A DNA stretch of 64,000 nt from Delphinapterus leucas (GCF_002288925.2 NW_022098004.1:15518983-15582982), one strand, 5' to 3'; shown: positions 20,344-32,761, counted from the stretch's first letter. The notes: a model not told the origin generated them from the sequence alone. Numbers and translations are program-made.

Positions 20344-23300
20344 TTATATTCCATATACATGTGTTAGCATACGGTATTTGTCTTTCTCTTTCTGACTTAC
20401 TTCACTCTGTATGACAGACTCTAGGTCCATCCACCTCACTACAAATAACTCAATTTCGTTTCTTTTTATGGCTGAGTGATATTCCATTGTATATATGTGC
20501 CACATCTTCTTTATCCATTCATCCGATGATGGGCACTTAGGTTGTTTCCATCTCCTGGCTATTGTAAATAGAGCTGCAATGAACATTTTGGTACATGACT
20601 CTTTCTGAATTTTGGTTTTCTCAGGGTATATGCCCAGTAGTGGGATTGCTGGGTCATATGGTAGTTCTATTTGTAGTTTTTTAAGGAACCTCCATACTGT
20701 TCTCCATAGTGGCTGAACCAATTCACATTCCCACCAGCAGTGCAAGAGTGTTCCCTTTTCTCCACACCCTCTCCAGCATTTATTGTTTGTAGATTTTTTG
20801 ATGATGGCCATTCTGACTGGTGTGAGATGATATCTCATTGTAGTTTTGATTTGCATTTCTCTAATGATTAATGATGTTGAGCATTCTTTCATGTGTTTGT
20901 TGGCAGTCTGTATATCTTCTTTGGAGAAATGTCTATTTAGGTCTTCTGCCCATTTTTGGATTGGGTTGTTTGTTTTTTTGTTATTGAGCTGCATGAGCTG
21001 CTTGTAAATTTTGGAGATTAATCCTTTGTCAGTTGCTTCATTTGCAAATATTTTCTCGCATTCTGAGGGTTGTCTTTTGGTCTTGTTTATGGTTTCCTTT
21101 GCTGTGCAAAAGCTTTGAAGTTTCATTAGGTCACATTTGTTTTTTTTTGTTTTTATTTTCCATTTCTCTAGGAGGTGGGTCAAAAAGGATCTTGCTGTGA
21201 TTTATGTCATAGAGTGTTCTGCCTATGTTTTCCTCTAAGAGTTTGATAGTTTCTGGCCTTACATTTAGGTCTTTAATCCATTTTGAGCTTATTTTTGTGT
21301 ATGGTGTTAGGGAGTGTTCTAATCTCATACATTTACATGTAGCTGTCCAGTTTTCCCAGCACCACTTATTGAAGAGGCTGTCCTTTCTCCACTATACATT
21401 CCTGCCTCCTTTATCAAAGATAAGGTGACCATATGTGGGTGGCTTTATCTCTGGGCTTTCTATCCTCCTATTCCATTGATCAATCTTTCTGTTTTTGTGC
21501 CAGTACCATACTGTCTTGATTACTGTAGCTTTGTAGTATAGTCTGAAGTCAGGGAGCCTGATTCCTCCAGCTCCGTTTTTCTTTCTCAAGATTGCTTTGG
21601 CTATTTGGGGTCTTTTGTGTTTCCATACAAATTGTGAAATTTTTTGTTCTAGTTCTGTGAAAAATGCCAGTGGTAGTTTGATAGGGATTGCATTCAATCT
21701 GTAGATTGCTTTGGGTAGTAAAGTCATTTTCACAATGTTGATTCTTCCAATCCAAGAACATGGCACATCTCTCCATCTGTTTGTATCATCTTTAATTTCT
21801 TTCATCAGTGTCTTATAATTTTCTGCATACAGGTCTTTTGTCTCCTTAGGTAGGTTTATTCATAGATATTTTATTCTTTTTGTTGCAGTGGTAAATGGGA
21901 GTGTTTTCTTGATTTCACTTTCAGATTTTTCATCATTAGTGTATAGGAATGCCAGAGATTTCTGTGCATTAATTTTGTATCCTGCTACTTTACCAAATTC
22001 ATTGATTAGCTCTAGTAGTTTTCTGGTAGCATCTTTAGGATTCTCTATGTATAGTATCATGTCATCTGCAAAGAGTGACAGCTTTACTTCTTCTTTTCCG
22101 ATTTGGATTCCTTTTATTTCCTTTTCTTCTCTGATTGCTGTGGCTAAAACTTCCAAAACTATGTTGAATAAGAGTGGTGAGAGTGGGCAACCTTGTCTTG
22201 TTCCTGATCTTAGTGGAAATGCTTTCAGTTTTTCACCATTGAGGATGATGTTGGCTGTGCGTTTGTCATATATGGCCTTTATTATGTTGAGGAAAGTTCC
22301 CTCTATGCCTACTTTCTGCAGGGTTTTTATCATAAATGGGTGTTGAATTTTGTCGAAAGCTTTCTCTGCATCTATTGGGATGATCATATGGTTTTTCTCC
22401 TTCAATTTGTTAATATGGTGTATCACGTTGATTGATTTGTGTATATTGAAGAATCCTTGCATTCCTGGAATAAACCCCACTTGATCATGGTGTATGATCC
22501 TTTTAATGTGCTGTTGGATTCTGTTTGCTAGTATTTTGTTGAGGATTTTTGCATCTATGTTCATCAGTGATATTGGCCTGTAGTTTTCTTTCTTTGTGAT
22601 ATCCTTGTCTGGTTTTGGTATCAGGGTGATGGTGGCCTCGTAGAATGAGTATGGGAGTGTTCCTTTCTCTGCTATATTTTGGAAGAGTTTAAGAAGGAGA
22701 GTTATTAGCTCTTCTCTAAATGTTTGATAGAATTCGCCTGTGAATCCATCTGGTCTTCGGCTTTTGTTTGTTGGAAGATTTTTAATCACATTTTCTATTT
22801 CAGTGCTTGTGATTGGTCTGTTCATATTTTCTATTTCTTCCTGATTCAGTCTTGGCAGGTTGTGCATTTCTAGAATTTGTCCATTTCTTCCACGTTGTCC
22901 ATTTTATTGGCACAGAGTTGCTTGTAGTAATCTCTCACGATCTTTTGTATTTCTGCAGTATCAGTTGTTACTTCTCCTTTTTCATTTCTAATTCTATTGA
23001 TTTGAGTCTTCTCCCTTTTTTTCTTGACGAGTCTGGCTAATGGTTTATCAATTTTATTTATCTTCTCAAAGAACCAGCTTTTAGTTTTATTTATCTTTGC
23101 TATCATTTCCTTCATTTCTTTTTCATTTATTTCTGATCTGATCTTTATGATTTCTTTCCTACTGCTAACTTTGGGGTTTTTTTGTTCTTTGTGTAATTGC
23201 TTTAGGTGCAAGGTTAGGTTGTGTATTCGAGATGTTTCTTGTTTCTTAAGGTAGGATTGTATTGTTATAAACTTCCCTCTTAGAACTGCTTTTGCTGCAT

Positions 23301-24130
23301 CCCATAGGTTTTGGGTCATCGTGTCTCCATTGTCATTTGTTTCTAGGTATTTTTTGATATCCTCTTTGATTTCTTCAGTGATCACTTCGTTATTAAGTAG
23401 TGTATTGTTTAGCCTCCATGTGTTTGTATTTTTTGCAGATCTTTTCCTGTAATTGATATCTAGTCTCATAGCGTTGTGGTTGGAAAAGATACTTGATACA
23501 ATGTCAATTTTCTTAAATTTACCAAGGCTTGATTTGTGATCTATCCTGGAGAATGTTCCATGAGAACTTGAGAAAAATGTGTATTCTGTTGTTTTTGGAT
23601 GGAATGTCCTATAAATATCAATTAAGTCCATCTTGTTTAATATATCATTTAAAGCTTCTGTTTCCTTATTTATTTTCATTTTGGATGATCTGTCCATTGG
23701 TGAAAGTGGAGTGTTAAAGTCCCCTACTATGAATGTTTTACTGTCGAATTCCCCTTTTATGGCTGTTAGTATTTGCCTCAAGTATGGAGGTGCTCCTATA
23801 TTGGGTGTGTAAATATTTACAATTGTTATATCTTCTTCTTGGATCGATCCCTTTATAATTATGTAGCATCCTTCTTTATCTCTTCTAATAGTCTTTATTT
23901 TAAAGTCTATTTTGTCTGATATGAGAATTGCTACTCCAGCTTTCTTTTGGTTTCCATTTGCATGGAATATCTTTTTTCATCCCCTTACTTTCAGTCTGTA
24001 TGTGTCTCTAGGTCTGAAGTGGGTCTCTTGTAGACAGCATATATATGGGTCTTGTTTTTGTATCCATTCAACCAGTCTGTGTCTTTTGGTGGGAGCATTT
24101 AATCCATTTACATTTAAGGTAATTATCAAT
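20344..24130 (-). pseudogene. L1B ORF2, near-complete but disabled
   Basis: Endonuclease and reverse transcriptase of L1. Open blocks: 23781-22870 (endonuclease, with G-D-F-N at 23713-23724), 22867-21860 (reverse transcriptase, with F-A-D-D at 22061-22072), 21805-21392, 21328-21131 and 21183-20344 (C-terminal domain with [13 protein letters not shown]). Lesions: a one-base deletion near 22868-22872, a stop at 21860-21862, a stop at 21392-21394 and an A-tract frameshift near 21140-21150. The endonuclease S-D-H triad reads S-N-H (codon 23479-23481). It cannot make active protein as it stands. Confidence 0.92.
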
Positions 24131-24208
24131 ATGTATGTTCCTATTCCCATTTTCTTAATTGTTTTGGGTTTGCTATTGTAGGTCTTTTCCTTCTCTTGTG
24201 TTTCTTGC

Positions 24209-25067
24209 CTAGAGAAGTTCCTTTAGGATTTGTTGTAAAGCTGGTTTGGTGGTGCTGAACTCTCTTAGCTTTTGCTTGTCTGTAAAGTTTTTAATTTCTC
24301 CATCAAATCTGAATGAGATCCTTGCTGGGTAGAGTTATCTTGGTTGTAGGTTTCTCTCCTTCATCACTTTAAATATGTCCTGCCAGTCCCTTGTGGCTTG
24401 CAGAGTTTCTGCTGAAAGATCAGCTGTTAACCTTATGGGGATTCCCTTGTGTGTTATTTGTTGTTTTTCTCTTGCTGCTTTTAATATGTTTTCTTTGTAT
24501 TTAATTTTTGACAGTTTTATTAATATGTGTCTTGGTGTGTTTCTCCTTGGATTTATCCTGTATGGGACTCTCTGTACTTCCTGGAATTGATTAAACTATT
24601 TCCTTACCCATATTAGGGAAGTTTTCAACTATAATCTCTTCAAATATTTTCTCAGTCCCTTTCTTTTTCTCTTCTTCTTCTGGAACCCCTATAATTCAAA
24701 TGTTGGTACGTTTAATGTTGTCCCAGAGGTGTCTGAGACTGTCCTCAGTTCTTTTCATTCTTTTTTCTTTATTCTGTTCTGCAGTAGTTATTTCCACTAT
24801 TTTATCTTCCAGGTCACTTATCCATTCTTCTGCCTCAGTTATTCTGCTATTGATCCCATCTAGAGTATTTTTCGTTTCATTTATTGTGTTGTTCATTGTT
24901 GCTTGTTTCATCTTTAGTTCCTCTAGGTCCTTGTTAAATGTTTCTTGCACTTTCTCTATTCTGTTTCCAAGATTTTGGATCATCTTTACTATCATTATTC
25001 TGAATTCTTTTTCAGGTAGACTGCCTATTTCCTCTTCATTTGTTAGGTCTGGTGGGTTTTTATCCAC
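24209..25067 (-). pseudogene. L1B ORF1, interrupted by one nonsense codon and others
   Basis: RNA-binding chaperone of L1. The N-terminal 123 codons (25067-24696) are open and begin M-D-K-N-P. They contain a heptad-rich coiled-coil region (about residues 35-100) of the kind that trimerises L1 ORF1p. The frame stops at TGA 24696-24698, where a CGA arginine codon is expected; this is a typical CpG decay. The RRM and C-terminal region follow to the stop at 24209 with further damage. Confidence 0.88.
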
Positions 25068-25079
25068 TCCTTCATCTGC

Positions 25080-26972
25080 TGTCTGTTTTTCTGTCTTCTC
25101 ATTTTGCTTATCTTACTGTGTTTGGGGTCTCCTTTTTTCAGGCTGCAGGTTCGTTGTTCCCATTGTTTTTGGTGTCTGTCCCCACTGGCTAAAGTTGGTT
25201 CAGTGGGTTGTGTAGTCTTCCTGGTGCAGGGGACTAGTACCTGTGTTCTGGTGGATGAGGCTGGATCTTGTCTTTCTGGTGGGCAGGTCCACGTCTGGTG
25301 GTGTGTTTTGGGGTGTCTGTGGACTTATGATTTTAGGCAGCCTCTCTGATGATGGGTGGGGTTGTGTTCCTGTCTTGCTAGTTGTTTGGCATAGGGTGTG
25401 CAGAACTGTCGCTTGCTGGTCGTTGAGTGAAGCTGGGTGCTGGTGTTGAGATGGAGATCTCTGGGAGATTTTCGCCGTTTGATATTATGTGGAGCTGGGA
25501 GGTCTCTTGTGGACCAGTGTCCTGAAGTTGGCTCTCCCACCTCAGAGGCACAGCACTGACTCCTGGCTGCAGCACCAAGAGCCTTTCATCCACACGGCTC
25601 AGAATAAAAGGGAGAAAAAGTAGAAAGAAAGAAAGATAGAAGGAAAGAGAGAGAGAGAGAGAGAGAGAGGAAGAAGTTAAATAAAGAAAAAAAAAAGATA
25701 TAAAAATAAAAAATAATTATTAATTACTAAGAAAAAAAAAATTTTTAAAGAAAAAAAAAAAGGATGGCTAGAACCCGAGGACAAATGGTGAAAGCAAAGC
25801 TATACAGACAAAATCTCCCACAGAAGCATACACATACACACTCACAAAAAGAGGAAAAGGGGAAAAAATCATAAATCTTGCTCTCAAAGTCCACCTCCTC
25901 AATTTGGGATGATTCGTTGTCTATTCAGGTATTCCACAGATGAAGGGTACATCAAGTTGATTGTGGAGCTTTAATCCGCTGCTTCTGAGGCTGCTGGGAG
26001 AGATTTCCCTTTCTCTTTGTTCGCACAGCTCCCGGGGCTCAGCTTTGGATTTGACCCCGCCTCTGCGTGTAGGTTGTCGGAGGGCGTCTGTTCTTCACTC
26101 AGACAGGACGGGGTTAAAGGAGCAGCTGGATCCCCGGACCCTGGCAGTGGCAGGCTGCACAGTCTCCCTGGAAGGGAGGTGTGGATAGTGACCTGTGCTC
26201 ACACACAGGCTTCTTGGTGGCGGCAGCAGCAGCCTTAGCGTTTCATGCCCGTCTCTCGGGTCCATGCTGTTAGCCGCGGCTTGCGCCCGTCTCTGGAGCT
26301 CCTTTAAGCAGCGCTCTTAATCCCCTCTCCTCGCGCACCAGGAAACAAAAGAGGGAAGAAAAAGTCTCTTGCCTCTTCGGCAGGTCCAGACTTTGCCCCG
26401 GACTCCCTCCCGGCTAGCCGTGGTGCACTGACCCCCTGCAGGCTGTGTTCACGCCGCCAACCCCAGTGCTCTCCCTGGGATCCGACCGAAGCCCGCGCCT
26501 CAGCTCCAAGCCCTCGCCTCAGCTCCCAGCCCCCGCCCGCCCCGGCGGTGAGCAGACAAGCCTCTCAGGCTGGTGAGTGCTGGTCGGCACCGAATCTCTG
26601 TACGGGAATCTCTCCGCTTTGCCCTCCGCACCCCTGTTGCTGTGCTCTCCTCCGTGACTCTGAAGCTTTCCCCCTCTGCCACCCGCAGTCTCTGCCTGCG
26701 AAGGGGCTTCTTAGTGTGTGGAATCCCTTCCTCCTTCACAGCTCCCTCCCAGAGGTGCAGGTCCCATCCCTATTCTTTTGTCTCTGTTTATTTTTTCTTT
26801 TGCCCTACCGAGGTACGTGGGGAGTTTCTTGCCTTTTGGGAGATCTGAGGTCTTCTGCCCGTGTTCAGTAGGTGTTCTGTAGGAGTTGTTCCACGTGTGG
26901 ATGTATTTCTGGTGTATCTGTGGGGAGGGAGGTGATCTCCCTGTCTTACTCTTCCGCCATCTTCCCCCTCGC
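25080..26972 (-). promoter_or_regulatory. L1B 5'UTR / promoter, about 1.9 kb
   Basis: Unusually long for a LINE-1 5'UTR. From the 5' end it has the AAGATGGCGG motif (about 26957-26967), a GC- and CpG-rich block (26000-26870), an A/G-rich low-complexity block with a GA microsatellite (25605-25870) and a block adjoining ORF1 (25080-25600). The frames it contains are shadows. The high CpG content again points to a recent element. Confidence 0.8.
25605..25870 (+). repeat. A/G-rich low-complexity block with (GA)n, part of L1B 5'UTR
   Basis: GAAA-type repeats at 25620-25645, about 11 GA units at 25646-25670, then A-rich sequence. The same position in L1C holds a longer A-rich block (46795-47311), so this belongs to the L1 family and is not a chance microsatellite. 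Confidence 0.8.
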
Positions 26973-27029
26973 TCCCTCCATTTATTTTTAATTATAGCAG
27001 TTGCCTGCCAATCTTCCATCTGTTAGTAA

Positions 27030-27290
27030 CTGAGTGCTGAAAGGGGACAATGAAAAATAAGAAATGGTTCCACTCCTCCAAGAGTTATAAATTAGCAATG
27101 TATGTACAAATTAAAATGTATGTACAAATTCTATTTGTAGAAGTATCTGAGTGAGTTTCACGAAAGAGATAGCATCTCAGATGGAACTTGATGGATGTGG
27201 ACAGCAGGCACAGTGAAAATTGTAACCAAGACCCAAAAGCAGAAAAGCATTTAGTTTGGTCAGAGAATGATGAATAGTAGTTAAGCTAGG
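27030..27290 (-). mobile_element. L2-like fragment, minus strand (tentative)
   Basis: Antisense L2-like words are present (ctccaagagttataaatta, ttgatggatgtggacagcaggcacag, cccaaaagcagaaaagc). It may be continuous with 27535-27760, with the MIR at 27305-27525 inserted between. Confidence 0.4.
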
Positions 27291-27304
27291 AAAAAAAACA
27301 GGGA

Positions 27305-27525
27305 GGTAGATCTCTGGAGCCAGAATCCCTGAGTAAAAATCTCAGTAGTGATACATATTGCCTGCGTTCTTTGACAGGTGACTTGAACTCTGTGTCTTGG
27401 TTCCTCATCTGTAAAATGGGGATAATATTTTTACCTACCTTATAGGGTTGATTTGTAGAATAATATGTGTAACCACCTAGAATAATGCTGGGCACATAGC
27501 AAGTACTATGTAAGTGTTAGAAGAT
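27305..27525 (+). mobile_element. MIR, plus strand, well preserved
   Basis: Almost the whole MIR is readable: tctggagccagaatccctgag, gacttgaactctgtgtc, cctcatctgtaaaatggggataat, cttatagggttgatttgtagaataatatgtg, then atgctgggcacatagcaagtactatgtaagtgtta. Confidence 0.88.
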
Positions 27526-27534
27526 GAGAGAGTG

Positions 27535-27760
27535 GAGAATCTTCCCTGGAAGCCACTGAAAGTTTTTGAGCAAGAGGGCAAAAAGATAGGAGTTATGCTT
27601 TGAGAAGATGATCTTGGTGGTACTGTGCATAATTGATCATCAGAAATACATTAGTTAAAAGAGAGAGGTCTTGGAAGGAGAAATGAGGGCTTGGACTGGG
27701 ACACTGACTGAGGGAATGAAAGAGAAAAGATGGATGCAAAAGAATCATAAGGTCCCTAAC
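27535..27760 (-). mobile_element. L2-like fragment, minus strand (tentative)
   Basis: The order ggaagccactgaaagtttttgagcaagagg, gatgatcttggtggtactgtg, then gacactgactgagg matches the deeper part of antisense L2 (saagccattggagggttttgagcag...). The divergence is high. Confidence 0.45.
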
Positions 27761-29665
27761 GACACATGCATACTAACTTCTAAAGCTTTTGAATTGAGAG
27801 TATCTTTGTTTTTGAAACAATCAAGAGTCATTTGGAAATAAGTCTAGTGATAAAGGTGGGAGATTTTTAGTTATATAACAAAAAAGATGAATTTTAATAG
27901 TAGTTAGGTGGATTTTGTCTATGGCTTCTGAAACTGATACTCAAGGCAATTCCAGAAGAAATTTGCTAGAAAACAAAAAGTGTATAGTACATTTATCAAT
28001 GGAATAGATATGTAATTTTCCCCACTGTAAGGGAAAATCCTCACTTGGTTGTATGAATGTTAGTGTACTTATTTAATCATCAGTAATATTGTACATAATT
28101 GTTTAATGAAAACATTTAATAAAGTTTAAAAATAAGTCATAATTTATTATGATAATTTCTTGCATACATTCTTATAGAATGAGGATAAAAATACTTAAAG
28201 GATAAGGACCATAATTTGGCCTTTTATTCATTTTACTTACCATTTTCTGCTAATATATGTACCTCTTGGATGTTACCACATCTTGTTGATATTCTTTCTT
28301 TCTGTTAATATTTGTTTTTATATTCTATTAAAAAAATACCAGCTACTTAAAATAGAAAAAGGAAGGGAGGGTGGGCAAGCCAGGATTTTTCAACTTTAGT
28401 AACGACGGAAGCTGGAGATGAGACTTCTGTTACACTTGGGTGATCTGAAAGGCTTTGCATAGCTGTTCAGAGATGCATTCTTGCACTGCCATTTTCTATA
28501 TTCTATTGCAGTCCTGATAACATTGGGTTTATTAAGGGTCTCTTTACCATATTATTTGCCTTTGTGCAGTTCACTAAATGTTGTCCTCTGTGCTGATTCT
28601 ATCAGCTTTCTCACTTTACACCTGCCCTGGAATGATGATAAAGGACCGAAAGTTTCCCTGAAAGAATTTCATATGAAACATTGAACACTATGTTTTACTT
28701 AAGACATCCTTTTCAGGTAAATGAACCACAATGCAAGTTTTTAAAGTTAAATCGCTACAAATGTTTCCAAGATAAACATACAACTTATAAATCTTTAAAA
28801 ATTATCAATTAATGAATACATAATGGGATATACATTTGCATGATAATCCACAAAATACAATGATTAATAATGAGCAGTCAGGAAGGGCTCTTGTGACTGG
28901 AGACTACACCAAGAGCGGGGTTCCTTTCCACCCGATATGTCCAAGGAACTCGACATCTGTTTTCATTTCCCATAGTGAAAAAAGGTTTGAAACAATGTGT
29001 GATATCCTAAAAAAGAAACAGAACTCCGTGATGAATTAAGAGCAGAAATCTGGATGGAAGTCATTGTGAACTGTAATCTCTGCCTCTGGTTGAAAAGAAA
29101 AGACAGTAGGAAAATCCTTCAGTCATCAATTTAACCAAAAACGTCAAGACTGCCATTGGAGATACTGGAAGGAACTGGGTTCTCTGTCAATTCCAACATA
29201 GGATTTTCTTATTGATATTTGTTACCTAAGCCTTATTTTGCAAATGAAAACATAGAAAAAAATCATTTGGCAGCAAAAATGCCAGTAATTATTTTTGAAA
29301 CATAATTGCTTCTCAGCTTAAGGTTAACCATTTGCTACCTGTATCTTCTGCCAAATCCAAATATAATGGGTTTGCCAAGCCCAGTAATGGGAGATTGAGC
29401 GGCAAGAGACAGATTCAGGCTGCTAATTCTTCAGTATAACATCAGGCCAGTGAAACTGGAATGGGATGAAACCCATGATGGGCACATTCCAAATTCCTAG
29501 GTAAATCAGCAAAGGAAACATATGAACATCCAAGAGTGTGAGATTGAATTCTCAGCCCTGGATGCCATTCTCTCCTTGAGTACTCAGAAAATTCAAAATT
29601 AACTCTTGGTTATAAACAAAAAAAATTACCTGCTGTGACTGACTGGTTTTCATTTGTTAGCTGTG
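27761..29665. other. Unassigned 1.9 kb, no gene recognised
   Basis: AT-rich, with a few short open frames such as 28836-29039 that have no domain, no splice context I can support and no recognised family. Two near-direct copies of AAAATGTATGTACAAATT-like sequence lie just left of it (27095-27130). Confidence 0.35.
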
Positions 29666-29667
29666 AC

Positions 29668-30035
29668 ATCTTAGTCTGTTTGGGCTGCTGAAACAAAACA
29701 CCATAGACTAGGTGGCTTATAAACAGCAGAAATTTATTTCTCACAGTTCTAGAGACCGGGAAGTCCAAGGTCAAGTTATCAGCAGATTTGGTGTCTGGTG
29801 AGAACCTGCTTCTCGGCCTATAGATGGCTGTCTTTTCTTGGTCTTCACATGGGCAAGAGGTGTGAGGGATTTTTCTGGGGTTTCCTTTATAAGGGTACTA
29901 ATCCCATTCATGAGAGCTCTGCCTTTATGACCTAAACATCTCCCAAAGGCCCCAGCTTCTAACACTACCACATTGAGGGAATAGGTTTCAGCATACAAAT
30001 TTTGGGGGAACACAAATATTCAGTCTCTAGCACAG
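29668..30035 (+). repeat. Mammalian MER-type interspersed repeat, family not named
   Basis: A well-known pattern runs the full length: agtctgtttgggctgctgaaac, gtggcttataaacagcagaaattta, ggtgtctggtgagaacctgctt, tttataagggtactaatcccattcatgag, cccaaaggccccagcttctaac and tttgggggaacacaaatattcag. The element looks nearly complete. I could not place the family name with confidence. Confidence 0.7.
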
Positions 30036-30495
30036 GATGTTATCTTGTAGCTATTCAGGGCAGCAAACTTGTACTAGTCTGAAAAGCAGAAATAAAAACT
30101 TCACTTTTTTCAGGGACATTTCTGGCTAATGAAAGTAAGAACTTTACTGTCTGTTAGAAATGGCAATAAAAACTCCAAAAGTCTTTGAAAAAACACATTT
30201 TGTTACTCTTCTACATTCTACTGACTGTCCTTCTTACCAGTGCTTTGAAAGGAATTTGAGCAGTAACTGGGCACAAAACCATGCCAAGAATTTAAATTGA
30301 GCTGAGGGCCTTCAAGCAAACAAGACTCCTGATAGCAAACAGAATTCCCTGGTTTATAGGTGTTTTAATATAACTAGTTGTTATGCAGAATAACCTCCTG
30401 TGGGATATTGATTACTGAAGTATATGTAAGCACTTGCTACACTGTGAAGCATCACCAAACGTATCTCCTTTAGGATTGTCCCCTTCCCGTTGACG
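30036..30495. other. Unassigned
   Basis: No gene or named repeat recognised. Confidence 0.35.
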
Positions 30496-30499
30496 GATA

Positions 30500-30965
30500 T
30501 AGTGGTCATTCATTCACTCAACAAATGTTTACCAAGTGCATACTATGTCCCAACTACTTTTTATAAGTACTAGATAAATAGTAATGACTAAAACATAAAA
30601 TTTTATGCATAAATATGTAAATAAAACAAAAATGCATAACAAAAATGAATTAATAGAGAAGTTGAGAAAGTGTTAAGTGCTGTGAAGAGAAAAAAGCAGG
30701 CTATTGAAATATAGTGTGAGGAAGATTGTGAGTTGTGGGCAGGGAACAAGGAGAAACATTTTAAATAGGTTAGTCAGGAAAGGTCAGTCTGAGGATCTGA
30801 TAGCTGAACCAGAGCCATGGGTGTTGAGAAGTCTGCCATAAATTCCAGGTGGAGGGAACAAGCATTGTGAAGACTCTGTGACAGGAACAAACTTGGCTTA
30901 TTCAAGGAATGACAAGAAGGCCAAGTCATATAGTAAGTAAAGATCCTTGGAACTTGTAATCTTAT
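30500..30965 (-). mobile_element. L2, minus strand
   Basis: It begins attcattcactcaacaaatgtttaccaagtgcatactatgtccc (inverse of the L2 3' end) and continues through gttagtcaggaaaggtcagtctgagg, ccaggtggagggaacaagcattgtgaagactctg and ttcaaggaatgacaagaaggccaag, in L2 antisense order. Confidence 0.8.
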
Positions 30966-31384
30966 AGCCACAGCATGACAAATGAATGAGAGAAGATAGG
31001 AAACGCTAAAATCTCTTTACTTATAAATTTTTATTTTTGCATATGTCCTTTCATAGCTAAAAAGACAAGATGAACCATTTTAAAGAACAGAATTATCTTG
31101 ACTGTTTTACCACTTTTCCTTAGTGTCCTTAGAAATCTTTACCTTCGAATACCATGCCTCCATTCCTCCTTCTTTGACTATTGAGAAATATTCTCCCCAA
31201 TGATTACATTTTGATAAAATTTACAGAGGAAATAGAGATTATTTCTTTTATGCCTTTTCATTATAATCTTATCAAAGAAAATGGTGGAGAGGAAAATGCT
31301 GAAGAAATACATACTACAGTAATTATATCTTTTGAAACAAATTCTGCCTTTGTTATAATAGATTCAGGCCATTATGTTCCATTA

Positions 31385-31585
31385 GGTCAATGTCACATGT
31401 GAATTTGGGTAGGTTATGTAACCTCTCTTGAACCCCAGTTTCCTCATCTATAACATGTGGAGATTGATCTCACAGGGTTGTAAGGATTACATGAGACCAT
31501 GCACACAGCGTGTTTAGCATAATACTAGGCACATAGAATAGATCATGTTTATGGAGCACTTACTGTTATCATGAACATCTTCATT
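31385..31585 (+). mobile_element. MIR, plus strand
   Basis: Readable core: tgaatttgggtaggttatgtaacctctcttgaaccccagtttcctcatctataacatgtgg, then cacagggttgtaaggattacatgagacc, then gcataatactaggcacatag. Confidence 0.82.
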
Positions 31586-32095
31586 CCTTCCAGTCACCTC
31601 CCAGTAAACCTTTTCTGCAAACTTTTCAAGGAGCCCCAATAAACTTTTATGTTGGCTTTTCCCTCAGTTCATGCCACTGATCAAATATCTTTCTCTTCAG
31701 TGTCCAGCTGAAAGAAATTGTATATTTATGAGACCATCTTTTGGTAACAAAAATGCCAGGAGCCAGTGGTCTACTAAAAACCTAGTACTAATTCAGGCTC
31801 CTGTCAAGCTCCTGACAAAGCCTATACACACGGTACAGCTATGCCAAGGATTCCAGAGCATAGGTGAAAATGTGTGAGTATGTAGCCCTTGATCTCCTGA
31901 GCTGCATTTGGCAAGTCTCTGGTCATTCATTTCTGTCTAGTTAATGACATTCCTGGCATATGGGGATCATATAACACAGAATGTGTTCATACTCCGCCTG
32001 CAGAAACCCACTTTGTTCTCTACCTGAAGAAAAAAAAATTGGCAACCTCTGCTTTTTGTTTCTTTATTGTGTAATTTTGAGTACAGTTGTTCTAT
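31586..32095. other. Unassigned
   Basis: No gene recognised. A short stretch at 31580-31660 has an L2-like feel but is too diverged to call. Confidence 0.3.
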
Positions 32096-32097
32096 CT

Positions 32098-32271
32098 TTC
32101 TCTTCTTTCCCTCCCTCTCTCCCTCTCCCTTTTTCTTTTCTTTTTTCCCCCTCCCTCTTCTCCTACTCTCCCCTGACTCCCTCCTCTTTGCCCACCTCTT
32201 CCATCCTTCCCTGTCCTTTTCTCCCTTCCTCCCTCCCTCCCTTTTCCCTCTTTCTCTCTCTCTTGCTTTTC
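32098..32271 (+). repeat. Polypyrimidine (C/T) tract, about 175 bases
   Basis: The plus strand is almost pure C and T (CCCT, CTTT and CCTTCCTCCC units) with only a few purines. The serine/proline/phenylalanine-rich frames on the plus strand and the arginine/glutamate/glycine-rich frame on the minus strand (32092-32451) come from this composition. Confidence 0.95.
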
Positions 32272-32474
32272 TAGTAAAGGGAGAATAGAAGAACCTTTGT
32301 GGGGTTGGAGGTAGTCATATAATAGGAGAAAACTAACATCATCATCTGAACTGATTCTAGAAGTTTTCTTGAAACTCAAGAATAAGTTTGTTTCAGTAAT
32401 GCTAATGTTATCATGGCCCTCTGAGAAGACCATGACCATTCCCACTGTCACATTTTAGCATCTGCTATTTTCCT

Positions 32475-32740
32475 TGCCTAGATGCTTTTTTCTCTTCTCT
32501 TCTTTCATCCTGCAAGACCAATCTTAAATCTCACCCCTTCCAGTAAATCTTACTAACTCTGGACTTGATTCATCTTTGTTCTTCCCCCAACTATGCTGTT
32601 AGATACTTTTTGCTATTTAATTCATACTATTGAGCCTTGCATATAAGTTTAAAGGCTTGTTTCCCCAGTTTAAGTTTTTTTTAGAGCAGCGATCATATCA
32701 TAGACATTTTTAGTTTCTCATTGTTTCCATTTCTCCCCAC
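32475..32740 (+). mobile_element. L2 fragment, plus strand
   Basis: The order gccatagatg-like start, ttcatcctgcaagaccaatcttaaatctcaccccttcc, ctgttagatactttttgctatttaattcatact and a degraded ...agcagcgatcatatc segment matches the L2 3' region. Confidence 0.55.
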
Positions 32741-32761
32741 CCAACAATGATCATGCTTTTT

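Larger units (their letters stand above)
19974..26972 (-). mobile_element. L1B: nearly full-length L1, minus strand, about 7.0 kb
   Basis: On the minus strand the order is 5'UTR (26972-25080), ORF1 (25067-24209), a short spacer, ORF2 (about 24130-20344) and 3'UTR (20343-19974, ending in the AATAAAGATGT-type terminus). The 5' end carries GAAGATGGCGGAAGAG, close to the YY1 site at known L1 5' ends. The coding regions are broken at only a few sites and keep long open blocks, so this is one of the youngest L1s here. No convincing target-site duplication was found because the left flank is low-complexity. Confidence 0.95.

Noticed and set aside
25961..27019. CpG-rich block as a host CpG-island promoter
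   Set aside because: It is the L1B 5'UTR, continuous with ORF1 and ending in the L1 terminal AAGATGG motif.
28836..29039. 67-codon plus-strand frame as a host exon
   Set aside because: No domain, no clear splice sites and no family recognition; length is within chance expectation for AT-rich DNA.
31981..32451. Open frames of 73-119 codons on both strands as proteins
   Set aside because: They come from the polypyrimidine tract, giving S/P/F-rich and R/E/G-rich low-complexity translations.
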